A DNA stretch of 33,799 nt, from NCBI GenBank assembly GCA_902790465.1, contig CADASF010000046.1, positions 1 through 33,799 of the forward strand, in the 5' to 3' direction. Below, piece after piece: positions 1-8,534 of this stretch. A program made the position numbers and the translations under genes. Origin of the DNA: an uncultured bacterium. Lineage in GTDB: Bacteria > Vulcanimicrobiota > CADAWZ01. The notes under the pieces are model-generated. The model was not told the origin of the DNA. It worked only from the letters and a program-made list of their open reading frames with translations, and did no database searches. The first letter of the stretch is position 1, and each line of letters starts with the position of its first letter.

Positions 1-1
1 T

Positions 2-949
2 CTTAAAAACAAAGATTTTAACCCTATGCAATATCTTATAAGATTATTGCTTAACAATGACAAAATTGTTATTACAAATGTTGTTGGACAATATCAAATC
101 ACAAGCTCAGGGGGAAAAATTAGTGTTTTTGACGCTTATGGAGAAGAAATAAAAATTGTTGAAACTATCGATCCTGAAACTCAAAAAAAGACTACAGAAG
201 AAATCAAAATTAGATACAATATAGAAATACAAAGAGTTAGTGCAGGGGCAGACCCCAAAAGAGCTCGATTTTATAGTGCTACTTTTGATGCAGAAAATCT
301 TGGAAAAAAGCAAGACTATAAAGACCTGACAGAAAGATATATCATTTTCATAACTGAACATGATGTTTTGGGTGAAGGACAAACTATTTATTATGTTGAC
401 CGATTTATCGAATGGAAAAACAAAGAAGGAAAAGTGATAGGAAGAAAACCTTTCAACGATGGGGCTCATATAATTTATTTAAATGCTTCACTGAAAGGCA
501 AAAAAAATCTTCCAAAAGAAAGATTAACAGAGCTTGAAAGAGCTCTGCACGATCTTCATTGTGTAGATTATCGTGACATGTACTGCGAAGAATTGAGAGA
601 ACCTGTAAAATATTTAAAAGAAACAGAGGAGGGAGAAACATTTATGCTAGACTTTTTTGAAAAAGAAATAATAAAAGCTAAAGAAGAAGCTATGAAAGAA
701 GCAGAAGCTAAAATAAAAGAAATTGAGAAAGCAAGAAAAGAAGCTGAAAAACAGGCTAAACAAGCACAAAAAGCTGAAGAGAAAGCAAGAAAAGAAGCTG
801 AAAAACAAGCTAAACAAGCACTAAATCAGGGAAAACTTGAAGGAATGTTGGAAACTGCTAAAAATCTTCTAAAAGAAGGTTTTTCAGTAGATAATGTGGC
901 TAAATTTACAAAATTGAAACTTGCAGATGTAAAAGCATTGACATTATAG
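2..949 (+). CDS. Rpn/PD-(D/E)XK nuclease family protein, 5' truncated by window edge
   Basis: The reading frame is open from the first bases of the window, so the N-terminus is missing. The first ATG, at 26, falls inside what looks like the conserved N-terminal helix (motif LLLNNDKIVI) and is probably not the start. The family (Rpn, also annotated as PD-(D/E)XK transposase-associated nuclease) has a restriction-endonuclease fold. The expected acidic residues are visible: Asp of FDAYG at 131-133 and Glu of IEIQR at 224-226, giving the D...ExQ signature. The C-terminal third is a charged coiled coil with an internally duplicated block (about 724-771 and 778-822), followed by a short helical tail (EGMLETAKNLLKEGFS) typical of this family. 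Members are associated with RecA-independent recombination and mobile DNA, and some act in phage defence. No transposon ends are visible here. The gene converges on the VIT-VWA gene through a shared hairpin. Confidence 0.85.
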   Translation, partial: LKNKDFNPMQYLIRLLLNNDKIVITNVVGQYQITSSGGKISVFDAYGEEIKIVETIDPETQKKTTEEIKIRYNIEIQRVSAGADPKRARFYSATFDAENLGKKQDYKDLTERYIIFITEHDVLGEGQTIYYVDRFIEWKNKEGKVIGRKPFNDGAHIIYLNASLKGKKNLPKERLTELERALHDLHCVDYRDMYCEELREPVKYLKETEEGETFMLDFFEKEIIKAKEEAMKEAEAKIKEIEKARKEAEKQAKQAQKAEEKARKEAEKQAKQALNQGKLEGMLETAKNLLKEGFSVDNVAKFTKLKLADVKALTL

Positions 950-985
950 TAGTGCGTGTTGGTAAATTGAAGAACAAGAAAAAAT

Positions 986-1029
986 AAAATTGCCTCGCCT
1001 TTTAGTAATCTAAAAGATGAGGCAATTTT
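986..1029. terminator. Hairpin terminator between convergent genes
   Basis: A long stem forms from AAAATTGCCTC (986-996) with GAGGCAATTTT (1019-1029) and an inner CTTTTAG (999-1005) with CTAAAAG (1010-1016), with a TAAT loop and a small internal mismatch. Read on the minus strand, the stem runs straight into a T-rich tract (complement of about 975-986), so it is a good intrinsic terminator for the VIT-VWA gene. In the plus direction the T-tract is weaker but the T residues of the right arm may suffice, making it probably bidirectional. Confidence 0.85.
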
Positions 1030-1042
1030 GTTTAGTCTATTT

Positions 1043-3562
1043 TTATGCTAATTCGATTTTGTCAACAGATGAGTTTTCAGAAATTACTATTAAACTCAAA
1101 AGTGCTATTTGATTTACTTCAAGTTCAACAGTTACTTCTTGCTCGCCTTTTTCAATTATATTGAAAGCATCGTTGTCTTCAATCAATTTAAGGGTATCTT
1201 CTGGAACAGTGATGAATTTTATTCTCACTTTGATTTTTCCGTTTTTGTCAATGACTTTTTTCTTGACAACATTTTTAATCTCGTCTTTCAAAACTTCGAG
1301 ATCGTATTTGTCGTTTTTCTGAGTTTCATTGATTTTTTCAAAAAGAGCATTTAGATATTTGTCAAACTTCTTCTCGTCATATTCGAGTTTTGTATTTTCA
1401 AGTGCTGGTGGTTCTACATCTTCGATACATTCTTCCATTTCCATTGGCTCATCAACACAGCAATCAGGAGCTTCATCAACACAGCAACCATCTTCTTCAG
1501 GTTCGACACAACACTCAACCAAAGGTTCTGCCATTCGATAACAACATTTTTCAGCTGGTGGAGCTCCAAACATTCCCATAAATCCCTTAGCTATTCCACC
1601 AAACATGCCATTTGCTGGAGGAGAAGCCATTGGGCGACCAAGCCCTGGAGGAGTTAATGGTTGTCCAAATTGTTGTGGTATTGCTCCACCACAAGCAAGA
1701 GGTGCCATTCTGTCTGCTTGTGTAGATTCAAATCCCTCTCTACTTACTCCACTTGGAAATTCAGAAGGAACTTCTTTATGTTCGAGTTTTCCATCTTCAT
1801 TTACAACTTTGTCTTCAACTGCAACAAAAGATGTATAGAGTGTAGCAAGTCCAAAATCAAGTCCCAATTTTATTATTGTTTGTTTTATCTTGTTATCATC
1901 TCTATCTTTGCCTCTAAAGTTGTCTCTGTCGCTGTAATATTCGATTTTTCTTCTTGCCCAGAGATATGGAAGGCTTTCATATCTTGAATCTCCATCTTTG
2001 TCGAGTACAAAGTCAATTTTCTTTTTGATTGTCTCTCCTGCAACTGTTCCTGTAACTGTTACAGAGCCTTTTCCACCTTTTTTATAAGTTCCGATGAGTA
2101 TAAGAGGTTTGTTGCTATATAGATCAGGAAGATTCTTGGGATATATTTCAGAGATTTTATCGCCAGACCAACTCAATTCGATATTTGTCATCAATGGGCT
2201 GTCTATTTTTTTGAAAAATGCGTCTGCAACTTTTTGCATATTTTCGTTTTCTTTATCTCTATTTCGATATGTAACTGTTATTATTTCAGAGTCTCCTCTT
2301 CCAGCTTCTGCCATTTTTGTGATTAGGTATCTATTTACTGAATCACCTGTTCCAAAAGAAAATACTCTTGTGTTTTTCTTGCATTTTTTATCTATTGCAT
2401 TTATTATTTCGTTTTCATTGCTGACATAACCATCTGTCATGATAGTTATGATTCTCAATCTTTCAGGGTCTTCTTTTGCTTTTAGGGCAGCAAGGATTGG
2501 AGGCATCATTTCAGTTCCGCCGCCGCCATTGTGTTGTTTCATAAATTCTCTTGCAAGTTCTCTATTTTTTTCATCAGCAGGCATTGATTTTTTAAACAAA
2601 AATTCGGGAACATTTGAAAAACATATTACATTAAATGTATCGTTTTCATGCATTTTATCAATGCAAAGGTACATTGCTTTTTTACAGGCTTCAAGTGGAC
2701 CTCCCATCTGAGAGCCTGAAGTGTCAACGACAAATATCATTTCTTTTGGAATGATTTTGTAATTTTCAGGTCTTGCAGGTGGCTGAATAATGAGTGAAGC
2801 AAATCCGCCTTTGTCTTTTGTTTTTATTGAAATCAAACCTTCTTCTATTGTTTCACTTCCGAGGCGGTATTTCAATATGAAATCTCTGTTAGGTATTGAA
2901 TCATGTTCAGCTAATTTTATTTTTTTGCTTGTGTCAGATACTTTTTCAACAATGATTTCGTGCAATTCAGAATTTATTTCTTCAATATTTATTGGAGAAT
3001 TGATTTCAACTGAAAGGGAAATATCATGACCTGCTCTTTTGCCTTCTTCAGGATATGCAGGATTTATATTTCCTTCTTTTCCCTCCATTGTTTTTGGAGT
3101 ATAGCGAGGTCCAACAGTCATTGGGAATACATATTCATAAATTCCTTCTTCGTATTTTATGTCTTCAACATATTTTATCAAAATTTTGATTTCATCACCT
3201 GGCATAATGTTTCCGACATGTTGAACGAAGACATTAGGTCTTTCCTCATCAAGTAGAGAAGCTCTTTTTCCTTCTTGGATTGCCTTGTTATATATAGCCT
3301 TCGCCTCTTCTTTTTCTTTTACAATGCCTCTTATTGTCTTGTCTCCTATTTTCATCAACATTTCAAAAACAGCAGACTTTTCAGGAAGAGGGAAAATATA
3401 TTCAGCTTCAATAGGTGTTTCCATTGGATTTGTAAAAATCTGTGTAACTTCTGTAATTCCAATGAAACCAGAAATATTGGCTTTTACATCTGTATGCTTT
3501 AATGGACATACATTTTCTCCTTCACTTGATACGATTCTGAGAACGCCCTCGGTTACTTTCAT
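1043..3562 (-). CDS. VIT domain / von Willebrand factor A domain protein with cysteine-pair insert
   Basis: An 839-residue protein like inter-alpha-trypsin-inhibitor heavy chains. The start is ATG at 3562, seven bases after a strong GGGAGG site (complement of 3571-3576). A further 24 codons upstream are open but have no such site. Domains: VIT beta-sandwich at about 1-130, then a linker, then a VWA domain at about 270-450 with a complete MIDAS metal site: DTSGS (D280, S282, S284), T350 after a GGGG run, and D377 in MTDGY. After a beta-rich segment comes a Gly/Pro/Met-rich stretch and a cysteine-rich acidic insert with paired cysteines at 673/674, 684/685, 693/694 and 701/702 plus C712, then a charged C-terminal domain. 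No signal peptide is seen, so it is probably cytoplasmic. VIT-VWA proteins usually mediate metal-dependent protein-protein contacts; the partner is unknown. It stands alone between its own promoter region and a terminator. Confidence 0.9.
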   Translation of the reverse strand: MKVTEGVLRIVSSEGENVCPLKHTDVKANISGFIGITEVTQIFTNPMETPIEAEYIFPLPEKSAVFEMLMKIGDKTIRGIVKEKEEAKAIYNKAIQEGKRASLLDEERPNVFVQHVGNIMPGDEIKILIKYVEDIKYEEGIYEYVFPMTVGPRYTPKTMEGKEGNINPAYPEEGKRAGHDISLSVEINSPINIEEINSELHEIIVEKVSDTSKKIKLAEHDSIPNRDFILKYRLGSETIEEGLISIKTKDKGGFASLIIQPPARPENYKIIPKEMIFVVDTSGSQMGGPLEACKKAMYLCIDKMHENDTFNVICFSNVPEFLFKKSMPADEKNRELAREFMKQHNGGGGTEMMPPILAALKAKEDPERLRIITIMTDGYVSNENEIINAIDKKCKKNTRVFSFGTGDSVNRYLITKMAEAGRGDSEIITVTYRNRDKENENMQKVADAFFKKIDSPLMTNIELSWSGDKISEIYPKNLPDLYSNKPLILIGTYKKGGKGSVTVTGTVAGETIKKKIDFVLDKDGDSRYESLPYLWARRKIEYYSDRDNFRGKDRDDNKIKQTIIKLGLDFGLATLYTSFVAVEDKVVNEDGKLEHKEVPSEFPSGVSREGFESTQADRMAPLACGGAIPQQFGQPLTPPGLGRPMASPPANGMFGGIAKGFMGMFGAPPAEKCCYRMAEPLVECCVEPEEDGCCVDEAPDCCVDEPMEMEECIEDVEPPALENTKLEYDEKKFDKYLNALFEKINETQKNDKYDLEVLKDEIKNVVKKKVIDKNGKIKVRIKFITVPEDTLKLIEDNDAFNIIEKGEQEVTVELEVNQIALLSLIVISENSSVDKIELA

Positions 3563-3633
3563 TAAACATACCTCCCATTTTTTCTCTTTTGTTAACCTCT
3601 TTTGTCTATCTAAAAGACCAAAGTCGATTTTCA

Positions 3634-3642
3634 CTTATAACA
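3634..3642 (-). promoter_or_regulatory. Possible extended -10 promoter of VIT-VWA gene
   Basis: On the minus strand TGTTATAAG (complement of 3634-3642) matches an extended -10 element (TGn followed by TATAAG), about 70 bases upstream of the chosen ATG. No convincing -35 hexamer sits at the right distance, so this is only a candidate. Confidence 0.3.
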
Positions 3643-3712
3643 ATAAAATTGCTGTAACTTTACTCGTTGTGTTAGTTATTTTTGGGCATTTAGCAAGTAA
3701 GAGAGTTTTTAC

Positions 3713-3811
3713 GGTGTAAGTCGGCGAACGATATGTTTTTTTTCCATAGTAGTTTCTTGCAATTATAACTATAATATGCGGAAAAAAAAGAACTAGTGAG
3801 CGACTTATACC
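3713..3811. repeat. Two-part inverted repeat, possible structured RNA or small foldback element
   Basis: GGTGTAAGTCG (3713-3723) is the inverted counterpart of CGACTTATACC (3801-3811), and TTTTTTTTCC (3736-3745) of GGAAAAAAAA (3780-3789). The two helices are separated by non-pairing segments of 12 and 11 bases and enclose a 34-base loop. The single mismatch in the outer helix would be a G-U wobble in a plus-strand RNA but an A-C mismatch in a minus-strand RNA, which favours a plus-strand transcript if it is an RNA at all. No match to a known family is recognised. Confidence 0.5.
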
Positions 3812-3878
3812 TAAAAACTAAGAATAATAATTATGGAACTTTATAAGAAAATAAAAAAACACGCTCTAAAATTTACTT

Positions 3879-4679
3879 TTATTTTGTAGTTATTTCCAAC
3901 GATATTATTTCAGGCCTGTTAAACAAACGCTGTGGAAATCGACTTGGTCCCAATCCTCTACTTACAATCAAAGTCGAATTATTTTTTTTGTGAATACCTC
4001 TGTAATATTTAGGAAATATTCCCTGACCTGGTGCATATAATCCACCAACAAAAGGAAATATAAATTGACCACCATGGGCATGACCTGAAAACATTAAATC
4101 TATATCAAATTTACAATAATATTCAAAAAATTCAGGATAATGACAGAGAATTATTTTCAAATTATTTTCTTTTTCAAAACTTTTTAATAAGGGTAGAGTA
4201 TTTTGCTTTAATCCCTCTTCAATTCCTAAGATAGATACTTTTAAGTTATTTACTTTTATCTGCTCTATTTTATTTTGAAGTACCTTAACATTATTTTTTG
4301 ACAATTCTTTTAAAAGATTTTCTACTCTTTCGCCACCGTCAAATTCATGATTTCCATTTATGTAATATACAGGGATTATTTTATTTAATTCTGACAATAG
4401 ATTTATTCCGACATAATCTGTTTTACCTTTTGATCTTCCATTTGTGAGATCACCTGTAAAAAGAATAAAATCAGGCTTTTCATTTTTTATTTTTTCTATT
4501 AGTTTCTCGTTATTTTTGCCAAATGATTTACCATGCAGGTCTGATATGTGAACAATATTTATTTTTTCTTTTATCTTGTCAGATGTCAATTTTAATTTTG
4601 TTATTGTCAGTGTGTTATTTTCTAAATACAAAAATATTGCAATTAAGATAAATATTAAAAAGTAAAATATTGAATACAT
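3879..4679 (-). CDS. Membrane-anchored metallophosphoesterase (YkuE/YaeI-like)
   Basis: A 266-residue calcineurin-like phosphoesterase. An N-terminal hydrophobic segment (about residues 3-20) should anchor it in the membrane with the catalytic domain outside. All metal-binding motifs are visible in order: SDLHG (D47, H49), GDLTN (G76-N80), GNHE (G109-E112), CHYPE (H180) and GHAHGGQ (H200, H202). The family contains dinuclear-metal enzymes acting on phosphate esters; YaeI/YkuE-type members are implicated in lipid or cell-envelope phosphate hydrolysis, but the substrate here cannot be told. It is the last gene of the operon starting at 8534. Its ATG lies two bases beyond the stop of the preceding gene and has only a poor ribosome binding site, so translational coupling is likely. 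Confidence 0.9.
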   Translation of the reverse strand: MYSIFYFLIFILIAIFLYLENNTLTITKLKLTSDKIKEKINIVHISDLHGKSFGKNNEKLIEKIKNEKPDFILFTGDLTNGRSKGKTDYVGINLLSELNKIIPVYYINGNHEFDGGERVENLLKELSKNNVKVLQNKIEQIKVNNLKVSILGIEEGLKQNTLPLLKSFEKENNLKIILCHYPEFFEYYCKFDIDLMFSGHAHGGQFIFPFVGGLYAPGQGIFPKYYRGIHKKNNSTLIVSRGLGPSRFPQRLFNRPEIISLEITTK

Positions 4680-4681
4680 GA

Positions 4682-5560
4682 TTACTGTTCTAATGTGTAT
4701 TTGTATTCACCATTTTTTACTTTTTCAATTTTAGCTATGCCTGGGAAAGGAAAATGGGTTCCTGTACATTTAGTTGGATATTCTTCAGATTCTATCAAGT
4801 CGAGTATATCTTGTCTTGCAGATGTAGCTCTTTCTTGATCATCATCTGTAGTTGAAGATATTTTTGGATTTTTTGTTTGGAGATTTAAGTCAGTGAAAAT
4901 ACCTCCCAATATATATAGAATTTCATTTTTTGATTCAATTCTATATAAAGTATGACCGCCTGTATGGCCATAAGAAGCTATTGATGTTATTGGATTTCTT
5001 GAATCTTCTGCATCACTTCTAAAATTAGTTATTTTCTTTCCATAAATCTTTTCAATCTTTTTATATAAAATTTTATTTGGATCGTCATCTTTTTTACCTA
5101 AAATATATTCGTCTTCACTAAAACTTACATAAATTTTGGAGTTTGGAAATACAGCTTTATCTTCTTTTATAAGTCCTCCTACAGTTTCTGGGTGGATATG
5201 TGTTATATATACTGAGTCTATCTCATCTGGAGTTACTCCGACAGATGAAAGAGTTGTCTTCATATCGATATTTCCAAGTCCTGTATCTATTAAATTTATT
5301 GAACGAGGAGTTTTTACTACAAAGAAATTCACATAAGATGTATATTTTCCATTGGGATATGTCTCTTTTACAAGTTTGTCATCTCCCTTAAAAATATCTG
5401 TACTCTCTTCTGTTTTAGAATCCATTATGTTCCAAACAATAATATTTCCTATTTTTGTTTTATATAAATTTTTATCTTTATTTGAGGATTCACAACCTAA
5501 GCATATAAAACACATAGTTGAGATTAAAACAAAAATAATATATATAGATATTTTTTTCAT
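4682..5560 (-). CDS. Metallo-beta-lactamase-fold lipoprotein with altered metal motif
   Basis: A 292-residue protein beginning with a lipoprotein-like signal peptide; the likely lipidated residue is C23 in the somewhat atypical box CLGC, followed by a polar tether. The MBL fold is recognisable: IDTG (D92), THIHPETVGG in place of the usual HxHxDHxGG, GHTGGH (H199, H203), a D224 in the GGIFTD motif and a late His (H269 in TGTHFP). H121 and H123 are present, but the next metal ligands Asp and His are replaced by E125 and T126. It may bind one metal, or use another site, or be non-catalytic. The overall pattern is closest to lactonase/hydrolase-type MBL proteins (AiiA-like); the substrate is unknown. 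The ATG has a GGAG site seven bases upstream. It lies 28 bases after mltG in the same operon. Confidence 0.85.
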   Translation of the reverse strand: MKKISIYIIFVLISTMCFICLGCESSNKDKNLYKTKIGNIIVWNIMDSKTEESTDIFKGDDKLVKETYPNGKYTSYVNFFVVKTPRSINLIDTGLGNIDMKTTLSSVGVTPDEIDSVYITHIHPETVGGLIKEDKAVFPNSKIYVSFSEDEYILGKKDDDPNKILYKKIEKIYGKKITNFRSDAEDSRNPITSIASYGHTGGHTLYRIESKNEILYILGGIFTDLNLQTKNPKISSTTDDDQERATSARQDILDLIESEEYPTKCTGTHFPFPGIAKIEKVKNGEYKYTLEQ

Positions 5561-5588
5561 ATTATATCTCCATTTCTTTTTTTTGTAT

Positions 5589-6605
5589 TTACCTTAAATA
5601 TTTATCAACAGCATGTTCATGTTCTCTTGCTGTTTCTGAGAAAACATGAGTTCCATTGTTTTTTATACCATTTAAAACATAAAAATAGTAATTGTGTTTT
5701 GTAGGATTTAGTACAGCCTTTAATGATTCTTCACCTGGATTTGCAATAGGACCTGGTGGAAGACCTTCATATTTATATGTATTATATGGAGAATCTATTT
5801 CCAAATCACTATAGAGTAATTCTTTTTTTTGATGTCCCAAAGCATATTGGATAGTTGCATCACATTCTAAACGCATTCCTATTTTTAGCCTGTTGTAATA
5901 AACACCTGCAATTATTGGTCTTTCTTCAGGCACGCTTGCTTCTCTTTCAACTAATGATGCAAGTGTTACAACTTCTTTTAATGTAAGATTGACTGGTAGT
6001 TTTGATTTTTTTTCCAAATATATTGGAGTTATTTTTTTATCAAATGACTTTATCATCATTTCTGCTATTTGTAATGGAGTATATTCTTTGGGAATATCAT
6101 AAGTATTAGGTAGCAAAAATCCTTCTACATCTTTCAATTCTTCTCCATTTACAGTAAATTTATTTGTTTTTGTAACTTCAATAAATTCGCTTGATTTACA
6201 AAGTCCTTTTTGTGAAAAAATTTCTGATATTTGTTTTAATGTCAGTCCCTCTGGAATTGTTACTAAATTTAGGGAAATAGTTCCTTTTTCAAGTTTTTCT
6301 ATTATTTCAACAACAGATTCTTTGGGATTAAAAGTATATGTCCCTGGTAGTATTCTTCCTGATTTCAAATATTTTTTCATTGCAAATCTAAAGACAATGG
6401 GGTCTTTGATGATTCCTTTTTCTTTTAAAATTAGCCCTGCATCAGCCCCTGAAGAGCCTTGTGGAATTGTAACTTCGATGTTTTCTCCTGTTGAATGTCC
6501 CTGCAAACAATCTTTTACATAGAAATAACCGTAAGTCAATGTACCTATTATTAAAATTGTAATTATAGCAATGAATATTAATATTCCTTTTATTACTTTT
6601 TTCAT
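5589..6605 (-). CDS. mltG: Endolytic murein transglycosylase MltG
   Basis: A 338-residue single-pass membrane protein of the YceG/MltG family, which cleaves nascent peptidoglycan strands near the membrane and sets glycan length. One transmembrane helix (about 7-28) is followed by a LysM-like region (TIPEGLTLKQISEIF) and the catalytic domain. The catalytic glutamate is E220 in the ASLVEREA motif, and the conserved ECDATIQYALG, SPYNTY and GLPPGPIANPG motifs are intact. The ATG overlaps the stop of the upstream PAC2 gene as ATGA (four-base overlap), implying coupled translation. Finding it downstream of two PAC2 genes is unusual; in many bacteria mltG neighbours ruvX or tmk-holB. Confidence 0.97.
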   Translation of the reverse strand: MKKVIKGILIFIAIITILIIGTLTYGYFYVKDCLQGHSTGENIEVTIPQGSSGADAGLILKEKGIIKDPIVFRFAMKKYLKSGRILPGTYTFNPKESVVEIIEKLEKGTISLNLVTIPEGLTLKQISEIFSQKGLCKSSEFIEVTKTNKFTVNGEELKDVEGFLLPNTYDIPKEYTPLQIAEMMIKSFDKKITPIYLEKKSKLPVNLTLKEVVTLASLVEREASVPEERPIIAGVYYNRLKIGMRLECDATIQYALGHQKKELLYSDLEIDSPYNTYKYEGLPPGPIANPGEESLKAVLNPTKHNYYFYVLNGIKNNGTHVFSETAREHEHAVDKYLR

Positions 6606-7453
6606 GGGTGTTGTTCTTCCATAACTCTTTTAAATTCTGAAAGTAGTAATTGCATTTCTTCTATGGACAAAAGTTCGTTTTCTTCTATTCGTTCGATAAA
6701 ATCTATTGCATCTTCTGAATTTTGTACTAAAAATTCAATCATTTCATTTTGTTCTTTTGCTATTAATTCGAAATGTTTTCCAAATTGAAATTTCCATTTT
6801 AAAATTTTACATATTAATTTGCCTGCTGTCATTGAAGCTGTAGCATCTCCAATTGGGGACATATAAAATGGACTTTCAATCATTAAATTTACTGCCGATA
6901 GCTTTTTTTTAGAACATATCCAAGATATATAAAAATTTATTTCTGGAATTTCTGTTTTCATATTTGGTGGAAGTGAAAATGGCTTATATTTTATGGATTT
7001 ATATTTTTTTGTAAATTCTTCTTTTAGTTTTTCACTGTTAAATATACATACTGGCATTCTTTCTTTTCTATGACTTGTTTGTGCAGATACACAAGAGACA
7101 GTATAGACATTTTTTACACCAGATTTTTTGAATATATCTGTCAATATATCTACATATTCAGCATATCGGAATATTGGCTTGCTTCCAAGCAAAAATATTG
7201 TATTTTTGTTTTCACTTGCCCACAATACTGATTCTTGTCTTTTTAATGTATTTATATTTAGTTTTACACCTTCGGAAGGATAGTAATATATTGGATTAAA
7301 TCTGCCAAAAGGTGTCATTTCAGAATATATAGAAAGCTGAATATATATGTTGTTTAATGGACAGATGTCATCTTCCCAAAATATGAAGGCTGAGGCATCA
7401 TGTAATTTAGGAATTTTTTCGAAAACTTCGAAATATTTTTTGTTATAAGTCAT
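6602..7453 (-). CDS. PAC2 family protein (second of a tandem pair)
   Basis: A 283-residue protein resembling the PAC2 (proteasome assembly chaperone 2-like) fold: a beta-strand, an ATP-grasp-like GSKPIFRY region, a helix with an ILTDIFKKSGVKNVYTVS core and a late SPIGDATASMTAGKLI segment. Archaeal and eukaryotic relatives assist proteasome assembly, but bacterial PAC2 proteins occur without proteasomes and mostly have no known role. Start: GTG (7456) and ATG (7453) are adjacent; ATG with an AGGA site eight bases upstream is preferred. The gene overlaps the end of the first PAC2 gene by 11 bases and overlaps mltG by four, so the three are surely co-translated. The two PAC2 proteins are diverged paralogues and could form a heterodimer (inference). 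Confidence 0.65.
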   Translation of the reverse strand: MTYNKKYFEVFEKIPKLHDASAFIFWEDDICPLNNIYIQLSIYSEMTPFGRFNPIYYYPSEGVKLNINTLKRQESVLWASENKNTIFLLGSKPIFRYAEYVDILTDIFKKSGVKNVYTVSCVSAQTSHRKERMPVCIFNSEKLKEEFTKKYKSIKYKPFSLPPNMKTEIPEINFYISWICSKKKLSAVNLMIESPFYMSPIGDATASMTAGKLICKILKWKFQFGKHFELIAKEQNEMIEFLVQNSEDAIDFIERIEENELLSIEEMQLLLSEFKRVMEEQHP

Positions 7454-8534
7454 CACTATTTTCCTTTTTGAAAAATTGTTCTATTTCATTGATTGCATTT
7501 TTTACATCTTTTATTGTCAGATTTTTTGTCCCTGTCGTTGTTTTCGAATTTTCTTTTTTGGGTTGTTTATTGATTTCTTTTAATTTGTTTATTTCAGAAA
7601 ATATACTTTTTCTAATTTCTGTAGGGATTGACATACTAAATTTTCCCATTATATCATCTATTTTTTTGTTTAATTTTTCGATTTCTTTATTGATAGGTTC
7701 TAAATCTATATCTATTTTATGTATTTTTGCAAATGCTTCAATTATTGTTTTGGCTGCTTGTGGATATGGTATTTGAATTGTCTGTAAATATATAGGTACT
7801 TTTCCAAGTAGAACTCCTACCTCCATATTTCTGTCTATTGCAGCTAATGGCAATATTCCATTCATGCCACCTATAAAATCATTTGCCATGAATTTATCAG
7901 CCATTTTAAATTTGTATCCTAAAATAGATGCCAATTCTGCTGTAAAAAAATGATTGTCTGTACCATACATTATTTCTGAGTTCATTGAATGATGTATTAA
8001 TGCAAATGTTGCTCCTGCAGTATATATCCTTTTACAACCAAATTTTTGTGCTAAATCAAGTATTTCATTTGCCATTTTATATGAAATATTTTGTTCTGCA
8101 GATATATCTTCATTTATTGGTGGCTGTTGATCAGATAAAAAAAATATAAAATTTTTATTTTTACTATATTTTTTTGAATAAAAAGTATTTCTTGGAAATT
8201 TCATTCCCTTTATTACATTATCTTCAATTATTGTTGATGTTGGATAATAATATTCAGAGGAGTTTATTTCTGCAAAAGGTTTTGCATTTAGTGCTTTTAC
8301 TAAAAAATCACCTGCTTGTAATCCAGCATCTCCTATTCCTGACCAAACTGCAAACATTATTGGGTTATTACCTATGTCGGGATCTTCAAAAATGGTATAG
8401 CTCATTGGAATTGTTTCTCCAAAATTTTTTATTTCGGTAATATTATTTGAGTATTCATATAAATTATATTTCTCTATAATAATTTGATCTTCTATAAAAA
8501 AGTATAATTTACCTTCAGATGTATTTTTGAGCAA
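7443..8534 (-). CDS. PAC2 family protein (first of a tandem pair)
   Basis: A 363-residue protein with the clear PAC2 core near residues 55-85: the segment AVWSGIGDAGLQAGDFLVKA followed by LNAKPFAEI, then a conserved FFLSDQQPP strand and the GCKRIYTAGATFALIHH region. The C-terminus adds a helical segment (about 280-363). The start is uncertain. The assigned start is TTG at 8534 with a poor ribosome binding site. No ATG or GTG occurs in frame before the stop at 8604-8606, although that stretch also translates without interruption. It is the first gene of the minus-strand operon running to 3879, divergent from the OsmC-like gene, so its promoter should lie in 8535-8640. Confidence 0.75.
   Translation of the reverse strand: MLKNTSEGKLYFFIEDQIIIEKYNLYEYSNNITEIKNFGETIPMSYTIFEDPDIGNNPIMFAVWSGIGDAGLQAGDFLVKALNAKPFAEINSSEYYYPTSTIIEDNVIKGMKFPRNTFYSKKYSKNKNFIFFLSDQQPPINEDISAEQNISYKMANEILDLAQKFGCKRIYTAGATFALIHHSMNSEIMYGTDNHFFTAELASILGYKFKMADKFMANDFIGGMNGILPLAAIDRNMEVGVLLGKVPIYLQTIQIPYPQAAKTIIEAFAKIHKIDIDLEPINKEIEKLNKKIDDIMGKFSMSIPTEIRKSIFSEINKLKEINKQPKKENSKTTTGTKNLTIKDVKNAINEIEQFFKKENSDDL

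Larger units (their letters stand above)
3563..3878. other. 316-bp intergenic region without a gene
   Basis: No convincing coding sequence. The region contains the ribosome binding site and possible promoter of the VIT-VWA gene at its left end and a large imperfect inverted repeat in its centre (3713-3811). A near-palindrome of TATAAT-like hexamers (ATTATA-AC-TATAAT) lies in the loop of that repeat. Confidence 0.7.

Noticed and set aside
2-949. Complete transposon around the Rpn-type nuclease
   Set aside because: No terminal inverted repeats or target duplications are seen at its 3' side, and its 5' side is outside the window. The downstream inverted repeat is a terminator.
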